DNA of 63,391 nt, taken from the NCBI RefSeq assembly GCF_001690185.1, contig NZ_LZGN01000017.1, positions 1 through 63,391 on the forward strand. Direction: 5' to 3'. Shown here piece by piece: positions 10,756 through 18,725 of the stretch (its first letter is position 1; every line of letters starts with the position of its first letter). The notes under the pieces were generated by a model, which was not told where the DNA came from, did not search any database, and saw only the letters and a list, made by a program, of their open reading frames with translations. Source of the stretch: Gilliamella sp. wkB308 (GTDB lineage: Bacteria; Pseudomonadota; Gammaproteobacteria; Enterobacterales; Orbaceae). The position numbers and the translations under genes were made by a program.

Positions 10756-12086
10756 TGAGCGATATTCTTCTTGTACCTGAAGGTTGGATTGTTACTAAAT
10801 TTACTGATGTCTTGGATATACAAGGTGGTACTCAACCACCCAAATCTAATTTTCTAGATCAAGTAAAAGAAGGCTATATACGCCTTCTTCAAATTCGAGA
10901 TTTTGGCGACAAACCTGTCCCAACATTTATACCAATAACATCTAAATTAAAATTATGTGATAAAGATGATGTATTAATAGGACGTTACGGGGCATCTTTA
11001 GGACGTATCTGTACTGGAATGAAAGGTGCTTATAATGTTGCTTTAGCTAAAGTATTATTTGGTAAATATTTAGATAGAAGATTTTTGAAAGCATACTTAG
11101 AATCAGAACTATTTCAAGGATCCTTAAGATTATTATCTCGTTCAGCTCAAAATGGATTTAATAAAGATGATCTAAATTCATTTGTATTTTTACTACCACC
11201 GTTCAATGAACAAAAAATCATAGCTGAAAAACTTGACTTATTACTAGCCCAAGTACAAGAAACAAAATCACGCCTTGAACAAATTCCCGAACTTCTAAAA
11301 CAGTTTCGGCAGTCAGTGTTATCGGATGCCGTGAGTGGTAAGTTAACGGGAGAATGGCGAGAAAGTAAAAATCTAAATGATTGGAAAAATGGAAAACTTA
11401 AAGATTTTATTAAAAAACCTTCATATGGAACATCTACAAAATCTAAAAAAGTTGGTTCTGTTCCTGTTTTGAGAATGGGAAATCTTAAAAATGGGAATTT
11501 AGACTGGACTGATTTAGTTTATACATCTGATCAAACAGAGATAGATAAGTATGAATTAATAGCCGGAGATGTATTATTTAATAGAACAAATAGTCCAGAG
11601 TTAGTAGGTAAAACTTCTATTTATAGAGGTGAAAGAAAAGCTATTTATGCAGGTTATTTAATTAAAATTCAATGCTTAGATGATTTAATCCCTGAATATC
11701 TTAATTACAATTTGAATAGTCCAGAAGCAAAGCAATATTGTTATGAAGTCAAATCAGATGGAGTGAGTCAATCTAATATTAATGCTCAAAAACTTGGCGA
11801 ATATCCAATTCAAATTCCTTCACTAGAAGAACAAAACGAAATCGTCCGTCGTGTAGAACAATTATTTGCCTATGCTGATAAAATTGAACAACAGGTTAAT
11901 ATAGCTTTAGAAAAAGTGAATCATTTACCGCAATCAATTTTAGCCAAAGCGTTTCGTGGTGAATTAACCGCCCAATGGCGCACTAAAAATCCTGATTTAA
12001 TTACGGGTGAAAATTCAGCTGCATCCTTACTTGAAAAAATTCAAGTTGAACGCGAACAAAACAATAAAAACAAAAAGAAAAAATAA
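10755..12086 (+). CDS. hsdS: Type I specificity subunit (HsdS)
   Basis: A 443-residue subunit with the classic two-repeat layout. Target-recognition domain 1 covers about 1-150. It is followed by a conserved helical spacer (FNEQKIIAEKLDLLLAQVQ, ending SGKLTGEWRE), target-recognition domain 2 covers about 210-355, and a second spacer (LEEQNEIVRRVEQLF, ending RGELTAQWRT) follows. It determines the bipartite DNA target of the enzyme. Both halves are full length, so a bipartite asymmetric site is expected. The C-terminus is lysine-rich. Its ATG overlaps the hsdM stop. Confidence 0.95.
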   Translation: MSDILLVPEGWIVTKFTDVLDIQGGTQPPKSNFLDQVKEGYIRLLQIRDFGDKPVPTFIPITSKLKLCDKDDVLIGRYGASLGRICTGMKGAYNVALAKVLFGKYLDRRFLKAYLESELFQGSLRLLSRSAQNGFNKDDLNSFVFLLPPFNEQKIIAEKLDLLLAQVQETKSRLEQIPELLKQFRQSVLSDAVSGKLTGEWRESKNLNDWKNGKLKDFIKKPSYGTSTKSKKVGSVPVLRMGNLKNGNLDWTDLVYTSDQTEIDKYELIAGDVLFNRTNSPELVGKTSIYRGERKAIYAGYLIKIQCLDDLIPEYLNYNLNSPEAKQYCYEVKSDGVSQSNINAQKLGEYPIQIPSLEEQNEIVRRVEQLFAYADKIEQQVNIALEKVNHLPQSILAKAFRGELTAQWRTKNPDLITGENSAASLLEKIQVEREQNNKNKKKK

Positions 12087-12089
12087 TCA

Positions 12090-12947
12090 ATGCGTCAAGA
12101 ACAAATTGATTTGCTAGAAATAATCACCAATAAGCAAAATAGTAACCCTGAAATCAACGCATTGTTTAAAGGGTTATTATATTCACCTTGGCAATGCTCG
12201 AATAAATTAATCGATAAATATGTTAGTAAATCATTAGCTAAAATAGTAAAACGATATAAACAGTCTGTGTTACATTTTGTTTTTAATACAACTAAATTTA
12301 ATTACTACCAAACTTATATTTGTGGAATTTATTTAGTGCTTAATGATAGCAACACAGGTGAAGAAGCAAATTTCTTAGCGCAATTAAATTTGTACAAAGA
12401 AATAATTTCGGAAGATCTCGAAAAAGCTAACCTTAACTTTGATGAATTATCATCACAAGGGCAAGATACATTAGTCGGTTTGTATATTTATGCGACCATC
12501 GCAGTATATGAGGTGGCGGGAATTATACAACCTATCGATAATTCAAAACATTTTCATCTCAAAATTAAAGAATGTTATTTAGATGCTTATTTAATAAAAC
12601 AGTTTAGAACTTTTTGCAATCAACTTAGTCGTATATCAGATTATTCAACTCTCTATCATTTAACCACGAATTTCGGACTACCTCAATTACAGAAAAATAG
12701 TGAACCACTGAAAAATATTACTAACCATTTAATCGATAAAACCTTATCCATTCATATCAAATATCTTGATACGCCGCTTTCTTATTCATTCCAACAACTT
12801 TTTAATCGAGCCCAACTGTTAACTTTTTTATATTGCTATTTAGTTCATCATTGTTCAACACCAAATAAAATCGTATTAAAACAAGTCAAAATTCATAATA
12901 TAGAAAAAAAGTTCTCTGATGCTATTCATTCAGTTATACCTGTTTAA
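12090..12947 (+). CDS. Unknown protein in the hsd operon
   Basis: A 285-residue protein that I do not recognise. It starts 3 bp after hsdS, so it is very probably cotranscribed with the RM genes. The sequence is mostly helical and rich in Asn, Lys, Leu and Tyr, with no signal peptide, no clear membrane segment and no nucleotide-binding or nuclease motif. Its 3' end overlaps the convergent rtcR by 14 bp. Type I RM operons often carry an extra gene such as an anticodon nuclease or an anti-restriction or control factor, but nothing here shows which. A role tied to RM is inferred from position alone. Confidence 0.7.
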   Translation: MRQEQIDLLEIITNKQNSNPEINALFKGLLYSPWQCSNKLIDKYVSKSLAKIVKRYKQSVLHFVFNTTKFNYYQTYICGIYLVLNDSNTGEEANFLAQLNLYKEIISEDLEKANLNFDELSSQGQDTLVGLYIYATIAVYEVAGIIQPIDNSKHFHLKIKECYLDAYLIKQFRTFCNQLSRISDYSTLYHLTTNFGLPQLQKNSEPLKNITNHLIDKTLSIHIKYLDTPLSYSFQQLFNRAQLLTFLYCYLVHHCSTPNKIVLKQVKIHNIEKKFSDAIHSVIPV

Positions 12948-14547
12948 TCTCATCCCAACTCAGCCCAAACTTCGCCAAATATTTTTTCAGCCTGTCGGCA
13001 TCATTACTCTTCTGTTTTTTGGTTCTCGAAACAGCAAAAAGCTTTCGACCAGCTTCTGATAGACTGGCACTTTTTTGACATATCTCGATAACTTTTTCTA
13101 ATTGGTGGCGATCAAATTCATCTATTTCTTGTGGAATTAATGAATTATTTGGCTGATCGCCTTGCCAGTTTTGTTTTAAACGTTTAATCTCTTGTTCGAC
13201 TTGCTCAATTGTAATATTACCTTGTGGTGCCAGCGTTGCCATACGCGTAATAGATGCGGTGAGTTCACGAAAGTTTCCTTTCCATAATGCTTCATTCGAA
13301 ATTGCAAACTGTAAATAGGCACTGCGCGACTCACGATTAAAACGTGGCATCAAGCCATATTCTTTGGCGTAACGCGCCAGTTCATAATCAATATTCGGTT
13401 CGATATCCTCTTTACGCTCGGCTAGCCTTGGCAATGTATAAGTCCACAGATTAATACGGGCATACAGATCTTCGCGAAACTCACCTTGACTGATTGCCTG
13501 TTTAAGGTCTTTATTGGTGCCGGCAATCAGCTGAAAATCACTCTTAATTGGTTTATCACTACCAAATGGATAAAATTGCTTTTCTTCAATCGCTTTTAAT
13601 AGCATTGCTTGCTCGTCTAACCCAAGCTCCCCGATCTCATCTAAAAACAGCAATCCTCCATCGGCACTTTTTAACAATCCAGTCCGCGCCAGATTTGCCC
13701 CCGTAAACGCGCCTTTGACATGACCAAATAAGGTAGATATAGCACTATCGCCACGTAAGGTGGCGCAGTTAATCTCAACAAATTGACCACTGATTTGATG
13801 GTTACTTTGTTTAAGTAAATAGATCTGTTTCGCTAAAAATGATTTTCCTGCACCAGTTGGCCCACATAATAACATAGGGGCATAAGAACGGCTGGCCACT
13901 TGTTCGATTTCAGCAATTAACTGGTTAAACAGTTGATTGCGTGTGGGGATTCCCGATTTTAAAAGCTCGGTAGCTTCACTGGCATATTGCTGAAAGCGGT
14001 TAAGAATTTGATCATAACGATTAAGATTCAAATCAATGGTGTTAGCTTTTCCTTTAGGACTATTGGCAATCAGTTCCGCCTCATTATTATAAATTCTTTC
14101 TTCAACTTTATTTGATTTTACTGGTGGTGACGTTTGCAATAACTTAGCTGGGTAGTAACGTGATTCAGCTAATAAGAACCAACAAATTTGCGCTACATGG
14201 GTTCCGGTTGTGATATGCAAATAGTAATCTTCTTTATCTGGATCAAAAGAATATCGTTTAGCAATATCAAATAAACAAGTATAAACCTGCTCAAAATCCC
14301 ATGGATCAGCAATATTAATGACAATAGGTTTAATTTCGGTATTAGGGGATAGAATTTTTATATCATTAACAATATCACAAAGTAGCTGCTCATCATTGGC
14401 AAAATAAAGCAGTTCCAAACGAGAAATAGCTAAATCAGCTTGTCTGCACAAATCAATCGTTGGCCGCCAACGCGCCCAGCGTTTTTTACCTCTACCTCGG
14501 TTATCCAGCACATTACCCAAAAAACCAAATATCACATTCTTTTTCAT
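12934..14547 (-). CDS. rtcR: RtcR, sigma-54 activator of the RNA-repair operon
   Basis: A 537-residue bacterial enhancer-binding protein. The N-terminal 180 residues are the RtcR-type CARF-like sensor (starts MKKNVIFGFLGNVLDNRG; HITTGTHVAQICWFLL near 110). The AAA+ domain has Walker A GPTGAGKS near 227 and the sigma-54 contact loop GAFTGA near 278. A C-terminal region (about 470-537) has the helix-turn-helix. RtcR is known to sense RNA fragments with cyclic-phosphate ends and to switch on rtcB operons. It is transcribed away from the slipin-rtcB operon, and a sigma-54 promoter with two upstream palindromes lies in the divergent gap, as expected. All key motifs are present. Confidence 0.95.
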   Translation of the reverse strand: MKKNVIFGFLGNVLDNRGRGKKRWARWRPTIDLCRQADLAISRLELLYFANDEQLLCDIVNDIKILSPNTEIKPIVINIADPWDFEQVYTCLFDIAKRYSFDPDKEDYYLHITTGTHVAQICWFLLAESRYYPAKLLQTSPPVKSNKVEERIYNNEAELIANSPKGKANTIDLNLNRYDQILNRFQQYASEATELLKSGIPTRNQLFNQLIAEIEQVASRSYAPMLLCGPTGAGKSFLAKQIYLLKQSNHQISGQFVEINCATLRGDSAISTLFGHVKGAFTGANLARTGLLKSADGGLLFLDEIGELGLDEQAMLLKAIEEKQFYPFGSDKPIKSDFQLIAGTNKDLKQAISQGEFREDLYARINLWTYTLPRLAERKEDIEPNIDYELARYAKEYGLMPRFNRESRSAYLQFAISNEALWKGNFRELTASITRMATLAPQGNITIEQVEQEIKRLKQNWQGDQPNNSLIPQEIDEFDRHQLEKVIEICQKSASLSEAGRKLFAVSRTKKQKSNDADRLKKYLAKFGLSWDEIKQV

Positions 14548-14584
14548 GATTAAATTTATAATATTATATAAATAGCTAGATTAA

Positions 14585-14642
14585 ATTATAAGACTTATAA
14601 TCATTAAAATCTATTTGAATATCATATATATTATATGATATT
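14585..14642. promoter_or_regulatory. Two palindromes, candidate RtcR upstream activating sites
   Basis: At 14585-14601 there is a perfect inverted repeat ATTATAAG-A-CTTATAAT. At 14618-14642 there is another with 11-bp arms, AATATCATATA and TATATGATATT, around a 3-bp spacer. They lie about 60-115 bp upstream of the -24 element, the normal place for enhancer-binding proteins, and in the gap divergent from rtcR. Binding by RtcR is inferred. AT-rich palindromes can also arise by chance, but two perfect ones here are suggestive. Confidence 0.6.
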
Positions 14643-14700
14643 TATTTTTTATGTTTATAAATCAAATAGTTAAAAAATATTTTTATTACTTTTTATTTTT

Positions 14701-14716
14701 TGGCACGCTTTTCGCA
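14701..14716 (+). promoter_or_regulatory. Sigma-54 (-24/-12) promoter of the RNA-repair operon
   Basis: TGGCAC at 14701-14706 gives the -24 GG, and after exactly the consensus spacing GC falls at 14714-14715 (element TCGC, one mismatch to TTGC). Transcription would begin near 14727. This agrees with the divergent RtcR activator. It also rules out the small open frame 14651-14842 as a gene expressed from here, because the promoter lies inside it. Confidence 0.8.
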
Positions 14717-14865
14717 ATATTAAATATACCTAAGCAAGCAAATGCTGTTTTTATCACAGCAAGGTACATCGCGAATCCTTTACGGGTTTATCTACGGGAT
14801 AAAAGGACGGAAGATTATCAACATGTATTCCTTATTGTGTGATTAGGTGACTGTAGAAAAGTCAA

Positions 14866-14938
14866 TTTTGAATAGTTCATCTGGTAGAACAATCGACTAG
14901 GGATCGATATGTAGTGGGTTCGAATCCCACTTCAAAAA
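14866..14938 (+). ncRNA. tRNA-shaped noncoding RNA domain (tRNA mimic, Y-RNA-like)
   Basis: A complete 73-nt cloverleaf can be drawn. The acceptor arms are TTTTGAA (14866-14872) and TTCAAAA (14931-14937). U8-A9 follow, then D arm GTTC, loop ATCTGGTA and GAAC. The anticodon arm is ATCGA, loop CTAGGGA and TCGAT. A 5-nt variable loop precedes the T arm GTGGG-TTCGAAT-CCCAC. The conserved A14, GG18-19, U33, T54-T55-C56 and A58 are all present. It is not an ordinary tRNA: the anticodon would be AGG, hardly used in bacteria, the acceptor stem is nearly all A-T, and CCG replaces the CCA end. It lies in the predicted sigma-54 transcript before slipin and rtcB. In Salmonella and others, Y RNAs with tRNA-like domains are encoded in rsr-rtcBA operons. 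No Ro60 gene is visible here. Confidence 0.8.
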
Positions 14939-15070
14939 CCGTAAAACAAAAGTAGAAAAACAAACACAGTCAGTGATCGGCGTTAGATAAGCTAAGTGAC
15001 AAAGCACCGTAACAAGCTTATCCGCAAAAAAAACCGGTTAACTTGTCAGGTCACCACGACTTTCAAGGTA
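14939..15070 (+). ncRNA. Structured downstream part of the RNA-repair leader RNA
   Basis: The 280 bp between the tRNA-like domain and slipin contain no convincing gene. A perfect 8-bp stem GATAAGCT (14986-14993) and AGCTTATC (15015-15022) closes a 21-nt loop. GTCACC at 15050-15055 can pair with GGTGAC at 14846-14851, which would close one RNA around the tRNA-like domain, as the Ro-binding stem does in Y RNAs. That long-range pairing is only six bases and is tentative. The true 5' and 3' ends are unknown. Confidence 0.4.
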
Positions 15071-15220
15071 AACAAACTGGATAATAGGCATAATGTTAAA
15101 TACCAATAAGTGGCGCACTATTTTTCTTATTGCTTTTAACCTTCACCCTACTATTTCGTTACTTAGCCCGTTTCAATTGTGCAAACTCGGTTGCTGATTG
15201 TGCTAAAAAGGAAATGTAAA

Positions 15221-16801
15221 ATGATAAAAACTATTAAAGTCAAAAAATATGAAATTGCAATTTTATTCAAAAACAATGAGATTGAAAAAGTATTAACTGC
15301 GGGGGTACACCGAATTTTTGATCCATTTAATATCTCCAGTTATCAATTGATTAATTTAGCTGAGACAAAAATTGCAGCCAACATAGCAGAACAGTTAATC
15401 AACTTCTATCCAAATATTATTAACCAACACAGTTATTTAGTGGATGTGGCTGAAAACGAAATTGCCTTACGTTATGAAGAGCAAAAATTGGTAGAAGTCA
15501 TTTTACCAGCAAACAAAGCATTATATTGGAAAAGCTACAAAGCACATGCGATTAAAAAAGTGGCATTACAAGACGGTTATGCACTGCCAACCGATATCGC
15601 ACAAGAATTGATTGAAGCTAAAAATAGCAATAACGCCATTGTGAATATCGAAAAACTAGTGCTACATCACTTTATTCATGAACAAATTGGGACTTTATTT
15701 GTTGATAACCAGCTAATACAGATTATTGCGCCAGAATCGATCGTCGGTTATTGCCAATTTAAACATACGATTGTACTGGGTAAATTTAACTTAAGGGACA
15801 ACCGCATTGATGATCGTATCGCTGATGCCATAGAACAACGTACACCACAACAACTATCACAATACTGTATCGCAATGGAAGTCGGTGCAAATCAGGCTGG
15901 TTTGCGTTATGAAAACGATCTATTGGTTGAAATTTTATCCCCGGGTACTAAACGCCTATATTGGCAAAATAGCCATAAACAGCATATGGTGACAGTGGAT
16001 TTAAACCAAAGGTATACCTTAAGTGATGAAATGGTACAGCAATTACTACAACCAAAGTTACGCCAAAAAGAAGTACTCGGTGATAACAGCGTATTAATTG
16101 CACAAGTGCCGGCTTATCATGTCGGGGTATTAAAAGTGAACGGTAAAATTGAGCAGTTATTAAAAGCTAGCATTACCGCTTATTGGCTTTTTAACCGGGA
16201 AATCTCGGTTGATATGGTGGATACTCGCCTGCAAGCCTTAGAAGTGGCAGGACAAGAGATTTTAACCAAAGATAAAGTCAATTTGCGGGTAAACTTAGTG
16301 GCTAACTGGCACTATACTGACGTATTAACCGCGTTTGAAAAAACTGCGCAGCCGGTTGATTTATTGTATCGTGAATTACAATTTGGATTACGCGAAGCGA
16401 TTGGTATGCGTACGTTGGATGAGTTACTTGAGAACAAAAATATTATTGATGAAGTGGTAACCCAACATATCAAAATGCGTTTAGATGGCTATGGTTTACA
16501 AACTGTTTCACTAGGGGTAAAAGACATTATTTTACCAGGCGATATGAAAGCGATTCTATCACAAGTGGTCGAGGCGGAAAAAGTGGCGCAAGCCAATGTG
16601 ATTCGTCGCCGCGAGGAAACATCAGCAACCCGTTCATTATTGAACACCGCCAAAGTAATGGAAAATAACCCAGTAGCCTTGCGGTTAAAAGAGATGGAAA
16701 CTTTAGAACGCATTGCTGAACGTATCGATAAAATCTCGGTAGTAGGCGGACTTGACCAAGTGTTACATGGCTTGGTAAATATCCAACCTAAAAGTGCGTG
16801 A
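15221..16801 (+). CDS. SPFH/slipin-family protein of the RNA-repair operon
   Basis: A 526-residue protein whose C-terminal half is a Band-7/SPFH (slipin) domain (about 310-500: VDMVDTRLQALEVAGQEILT through VKDIILPGDMKAILSQVVEA, ending in a helical stretch). The N-terminal 300 residues are unusual: about five repeats of the pattern G-L/I-x-y-x-x-x-x-L-V-E-I-L-x-P-G-x-x-x-Y-W are seen, at about 8-36, 72-102, 150-180, 208-240 and 290-320. No membrane anchor is evident. The start at 15221 is preceded by AAGGAAA; the longer frame would need a GTG without a ribosome site. SPFH proteins form membrane or ring scaffolds and occur in some rtcB operons. What it does in RNA repair is not known. Confidence 0.85.
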   Translation: MIKTIKVKKYEIAILFKNNEIEKVLTAGVHRIFDPFNISSYQLINLAETKIAANIAEQLINFYPNIINQHSYLVDVAENEIALRYEEQKLVEVILPANKALYWKSYKAHAIKKVALQDGYALPTDIAQELIEAKNSNNAIVNIEKLVLHHFIHEQIGTLFVDNQLIQIIAPESIVGYCQFKHTIVLGKFNLRDNRIDDRIADAIEQRTPQQLSQYCIAMEVGANQAGLRYENDLLVEILSPGTKRLYWQNSHKQHMVTVDLNQRYTLSDEMVQQLLQPKLRQKEVLGDNSVLIAQVPAYHVGVLKVNGKIEQLLKASITAYWLFNREISVDMVDTRLQALEVAGQEILTKDKVNLRVNLVANWHYTDVLTAFEKTAQPVDLLYRELQFGLREAIGMRTLDELLENKNIIDEVVTQHIKMRLDGYGLQTVSLGVKDIILPGDMKAILSQVVEAEKVAQANVIRRREETSATRSLLNTAKVMENNPVALRLKEMETLERIAERIDKISVVGGLDQVLHGLVNIQPKSA

Positions 16802-16859
16802 TAAAAAGAAAATATTAAGCCGCCATGTACAATCGCAGGGCGGTGTAAGGAATAAAAAA

Positions 16860-18080
16860 ATGACACAATATAATCTATTACAGACAGAAAACGCCAAGCC
16901 AATCAAAATGTGGACTAAAGGGGTACCGGTAGAACCCGAGGCTAAAGAACAACTAACTAAAACGGCAAAACTACCATTTATTTTTAAACATATCGCCGTG
17001 ATGCCCGATGTGCATGTAGGCAAAGGCTCAACCATTGGCAGTGTAATTCCAACATTCGGCGCGATTATTCCTGCCGCAGTTGGGGTAGATATTGGCTGCG
17101 GTATGATTGCGGTACAAACCTCGTTGATGGCGGCTGATTTGCCAGATAATTTATTACCATTACGTACTGAAATTGAAAAAGCGGTGCCGCATGGAATTAC
17201 CCCAAAACACCGAGGACGGGATTATGGTAGCTGGCATGACGCCCCTGCTATTGTCGAACAGTACTGGCAACAGCTAGCGCCAGGTTTTAATAAGCTGACG
17301 GAAAAATACCCGCGCTTTTTAAAAACCAATAACTACCGTCATTTAGGCACATTAGGTACCGGCAACCACTTTATCGAAATCTGTTTAGATGAGGCCGATC
17401 GTGTTTGGATTATGTTGCACAGTGGTTCACGTGGCGTGGGTAATGCCATTGGCAGTTTTTTTATTGAAATGGCTAAAAAAGACATGGAAGTGCATATCCA
17501 AAACTTACCGGATAAAGATTTAGCCTATTTGGAAGAAGGTACAGAGCACTTTCACGATTATGTCGAGGCTGTGCATTGGGCGCAAGAGTTTGCAAGGCTA
17601 AATCGAGAGGCAATGATGCATAATGTGATTTTGGCAATGCGGAAAATTATCACTAAACCATTTACTACCCATATGTCGGCAGTAAATTGTCACCATAACT
17701 ATGTTCAAAAAGAACAACATTTTGGTGAAGAAATTTTTATCACACGTAAAGGCGCAGTATCCGCACGTAAAGGAGAATTAGGCATTATTCCCGGCTCAAT
17801 GGGGGCTAAAAGCTATATTGTGCGAGGACTGGGAAATAAAGAAAGTTTTTGCTCGTGTTCGCATGGTGCCGGCCGCGTGATGAGCCGAACAGCGGCCAAA
17901 AAGCAATTTACCATTGAGGATCAAATCAAGGCCACGGCCCATGTCGAATGTCGTAAAGATGCCAACGTGATTGATGAAATCCCAATGGCATACAAAGATA
18001 TTGATGCAGTGATGACCGCGCAAAATGAATTGGTTGAGATAGTGCATCAATTAAGGCAAGTGGTGTGTGTGAAGGGGTAA
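16860..18080 (+). CDS. rtcB: RNA-splicing ligase RtcB
   Basis: A 406-residue RNA ligase that joins 2',3'-cyclic-phosphate or 3'-phosphate ends to 5'-hydroxyl ends using GTP and Mn2+. Hallmarks are PDVHVGKGSTIGSVIPT, the metal-binding GVDIGCGM (Cys80), the NCHHNY histidines, and HGAGRVMSR with H335, equivalent to the guanylated H337 of E. coli RtcB (408 residues). The start at 16860 follows GTAAGGAAT; the earlier in-frame ATG overlaps slipin. It lies 58 bp after slipin in the RtcR-controlled operon. The cyclase rtcA, the usual partner, is not found in the window. Confidence 0.97.
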   Translation: MTQYNLLQTENAKPIKMWTKGVPVEPEAKEQLTKTAKLPFIFKHIAVMPDVHVGKGSTIGSVIPTFGAIIPAAVGVDIGCGMIAVQTSLMAADLPDNLLPLRTEIEKAVPHGITPKHRGRDYGSWHDAPAIVEQYWQQLAPGFNKLTEKYPRFLKTNNYRHLGTLGTGNHFIEICLDEADRVWIMLHSGSRGVGNAIGSFFIEMAKKDMEVHIQNLPDKDLAYLEEGTEHFHDYVEAVHWAQEFARLNREAMMHNVILAMRKIITKPFTTHMSAVNCHHNYVQKEQHFGEEIFITRKGAVSARKGELGIIPGSMGAKSYIVRGLGNKESFCSCSHGAGRVMSRTAAKKQFTIEDQIKATAHVECRKDANVIDEIPMAYKDIDAVMTAQNELVEIVHQLRQVVCVKG

Positions 18081-18124
18081 AAATTATCGAGGAGCGCTCT
18101 TCGATGTTAACGGAGATATAAAAT

Positions 18125-18583
18125 ATGGTGAATCTTGATTATATTAATGGTTATCTAAAAGCAATGGCTTGTTTAAATGCGGAACCTAATCACTATTGTG
18201 ATTATACAGTTAAGTTACTTGATCATAAAGGCCATTTTACGGATACATTGGCCCATCATTTTCAATCAATTGCCGATGAGCACGGAAAATTTTTAGATGC
18301 TCAGTTATGGCATATAAAACCAAAACAGATCACCGTTGATGAATTTATACAGCAAATTAATAAATGGTTTTTTAAGCAAAGCTATTCACCAACCTTGCAT
18401 AGAGAAAACGGAATGAGGGGAGTTTCAGGTTTTATCGATATATTGTCCCACCTAGAATTAAATAAATGTTATCTATATGAAATTGAAACAATGCCACCAA
18501 TGTGGTATGCGATACAATGGTGTGATTTACTGTTGGTTTATCAAAATAACTATTATTTAATATATTTTTGTTTAGATGATTAA
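18125..18583 (+). CDS. Unknown small acidic/aromatic protein after rtcB
   Basis: A 152-residue protein that I do not recognise. CGGAGA lies upstream of the ATG, and the gene begins 44 bp after rtcB, so it could belong to the same operon. It has no signal peptide. The C-terminal end (MWYAIQWCDLLLVYQNNYYLIYFCLDD) resembles in style the cytosolic immunity proteins of contact-dependent toxins, where an aromatic beta strand closes a small domain, but I cannot name a family. Function in RNA repair or immunity is only a guess. Confidence 0.7.
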   Translation: MVNLDYINGYLKAMACLNAEPNHYCDYTVKLLDHKGHFTDTLAHHFQSIADEHGKFLDAQLWHIKPKQITVDEFIQQINKWFFKQSYSPTLHRENGMRGVSGFIDILSHLELNKCYLYEIETMPPMWYAIQWCDLLLVYQNNYYLIYFCLDD

Positions 18584-18725
18584 TTTTTGGTGATTGAAAT
18601 GTGTAATTTATTATGGAAAAAATCTATGCTTTTCACTTTCATTAAAAATTATTTTTAGTGTTTATCAAGATAATTTCATTATTCAGTTTTGCATATAGAT
18701 AAAAGATAACAAAAAAGGAGTGGTA

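Noticed and set aside
14651-14842. Small open frame of 63 codons with a hydrophobic start between rtcR and the RNA
   Set aside because: The sigma-54 promoter lies inside it, it has no ribosome site, and the predicted transcript starts after its ATG. Treated as chance.
14866-14938. Ordinary tRNA-Pro (anticodon AGG)
   Set aside because: The cloverleaf is good, but A34 in a proline tRNA is practically unknown in bacteria, the acceptor begins U1-A72, and CCG replaces CCA. The operon context favours a tRNA mimic.
16489-16902. Long minus-strand open frame over slipin
   Set aside because: Complement shadow of the slipin and rtcB coding frames. The same applies to the frames at 53164-53535, 53186-53497 and 60345-60627 within the effector genes.
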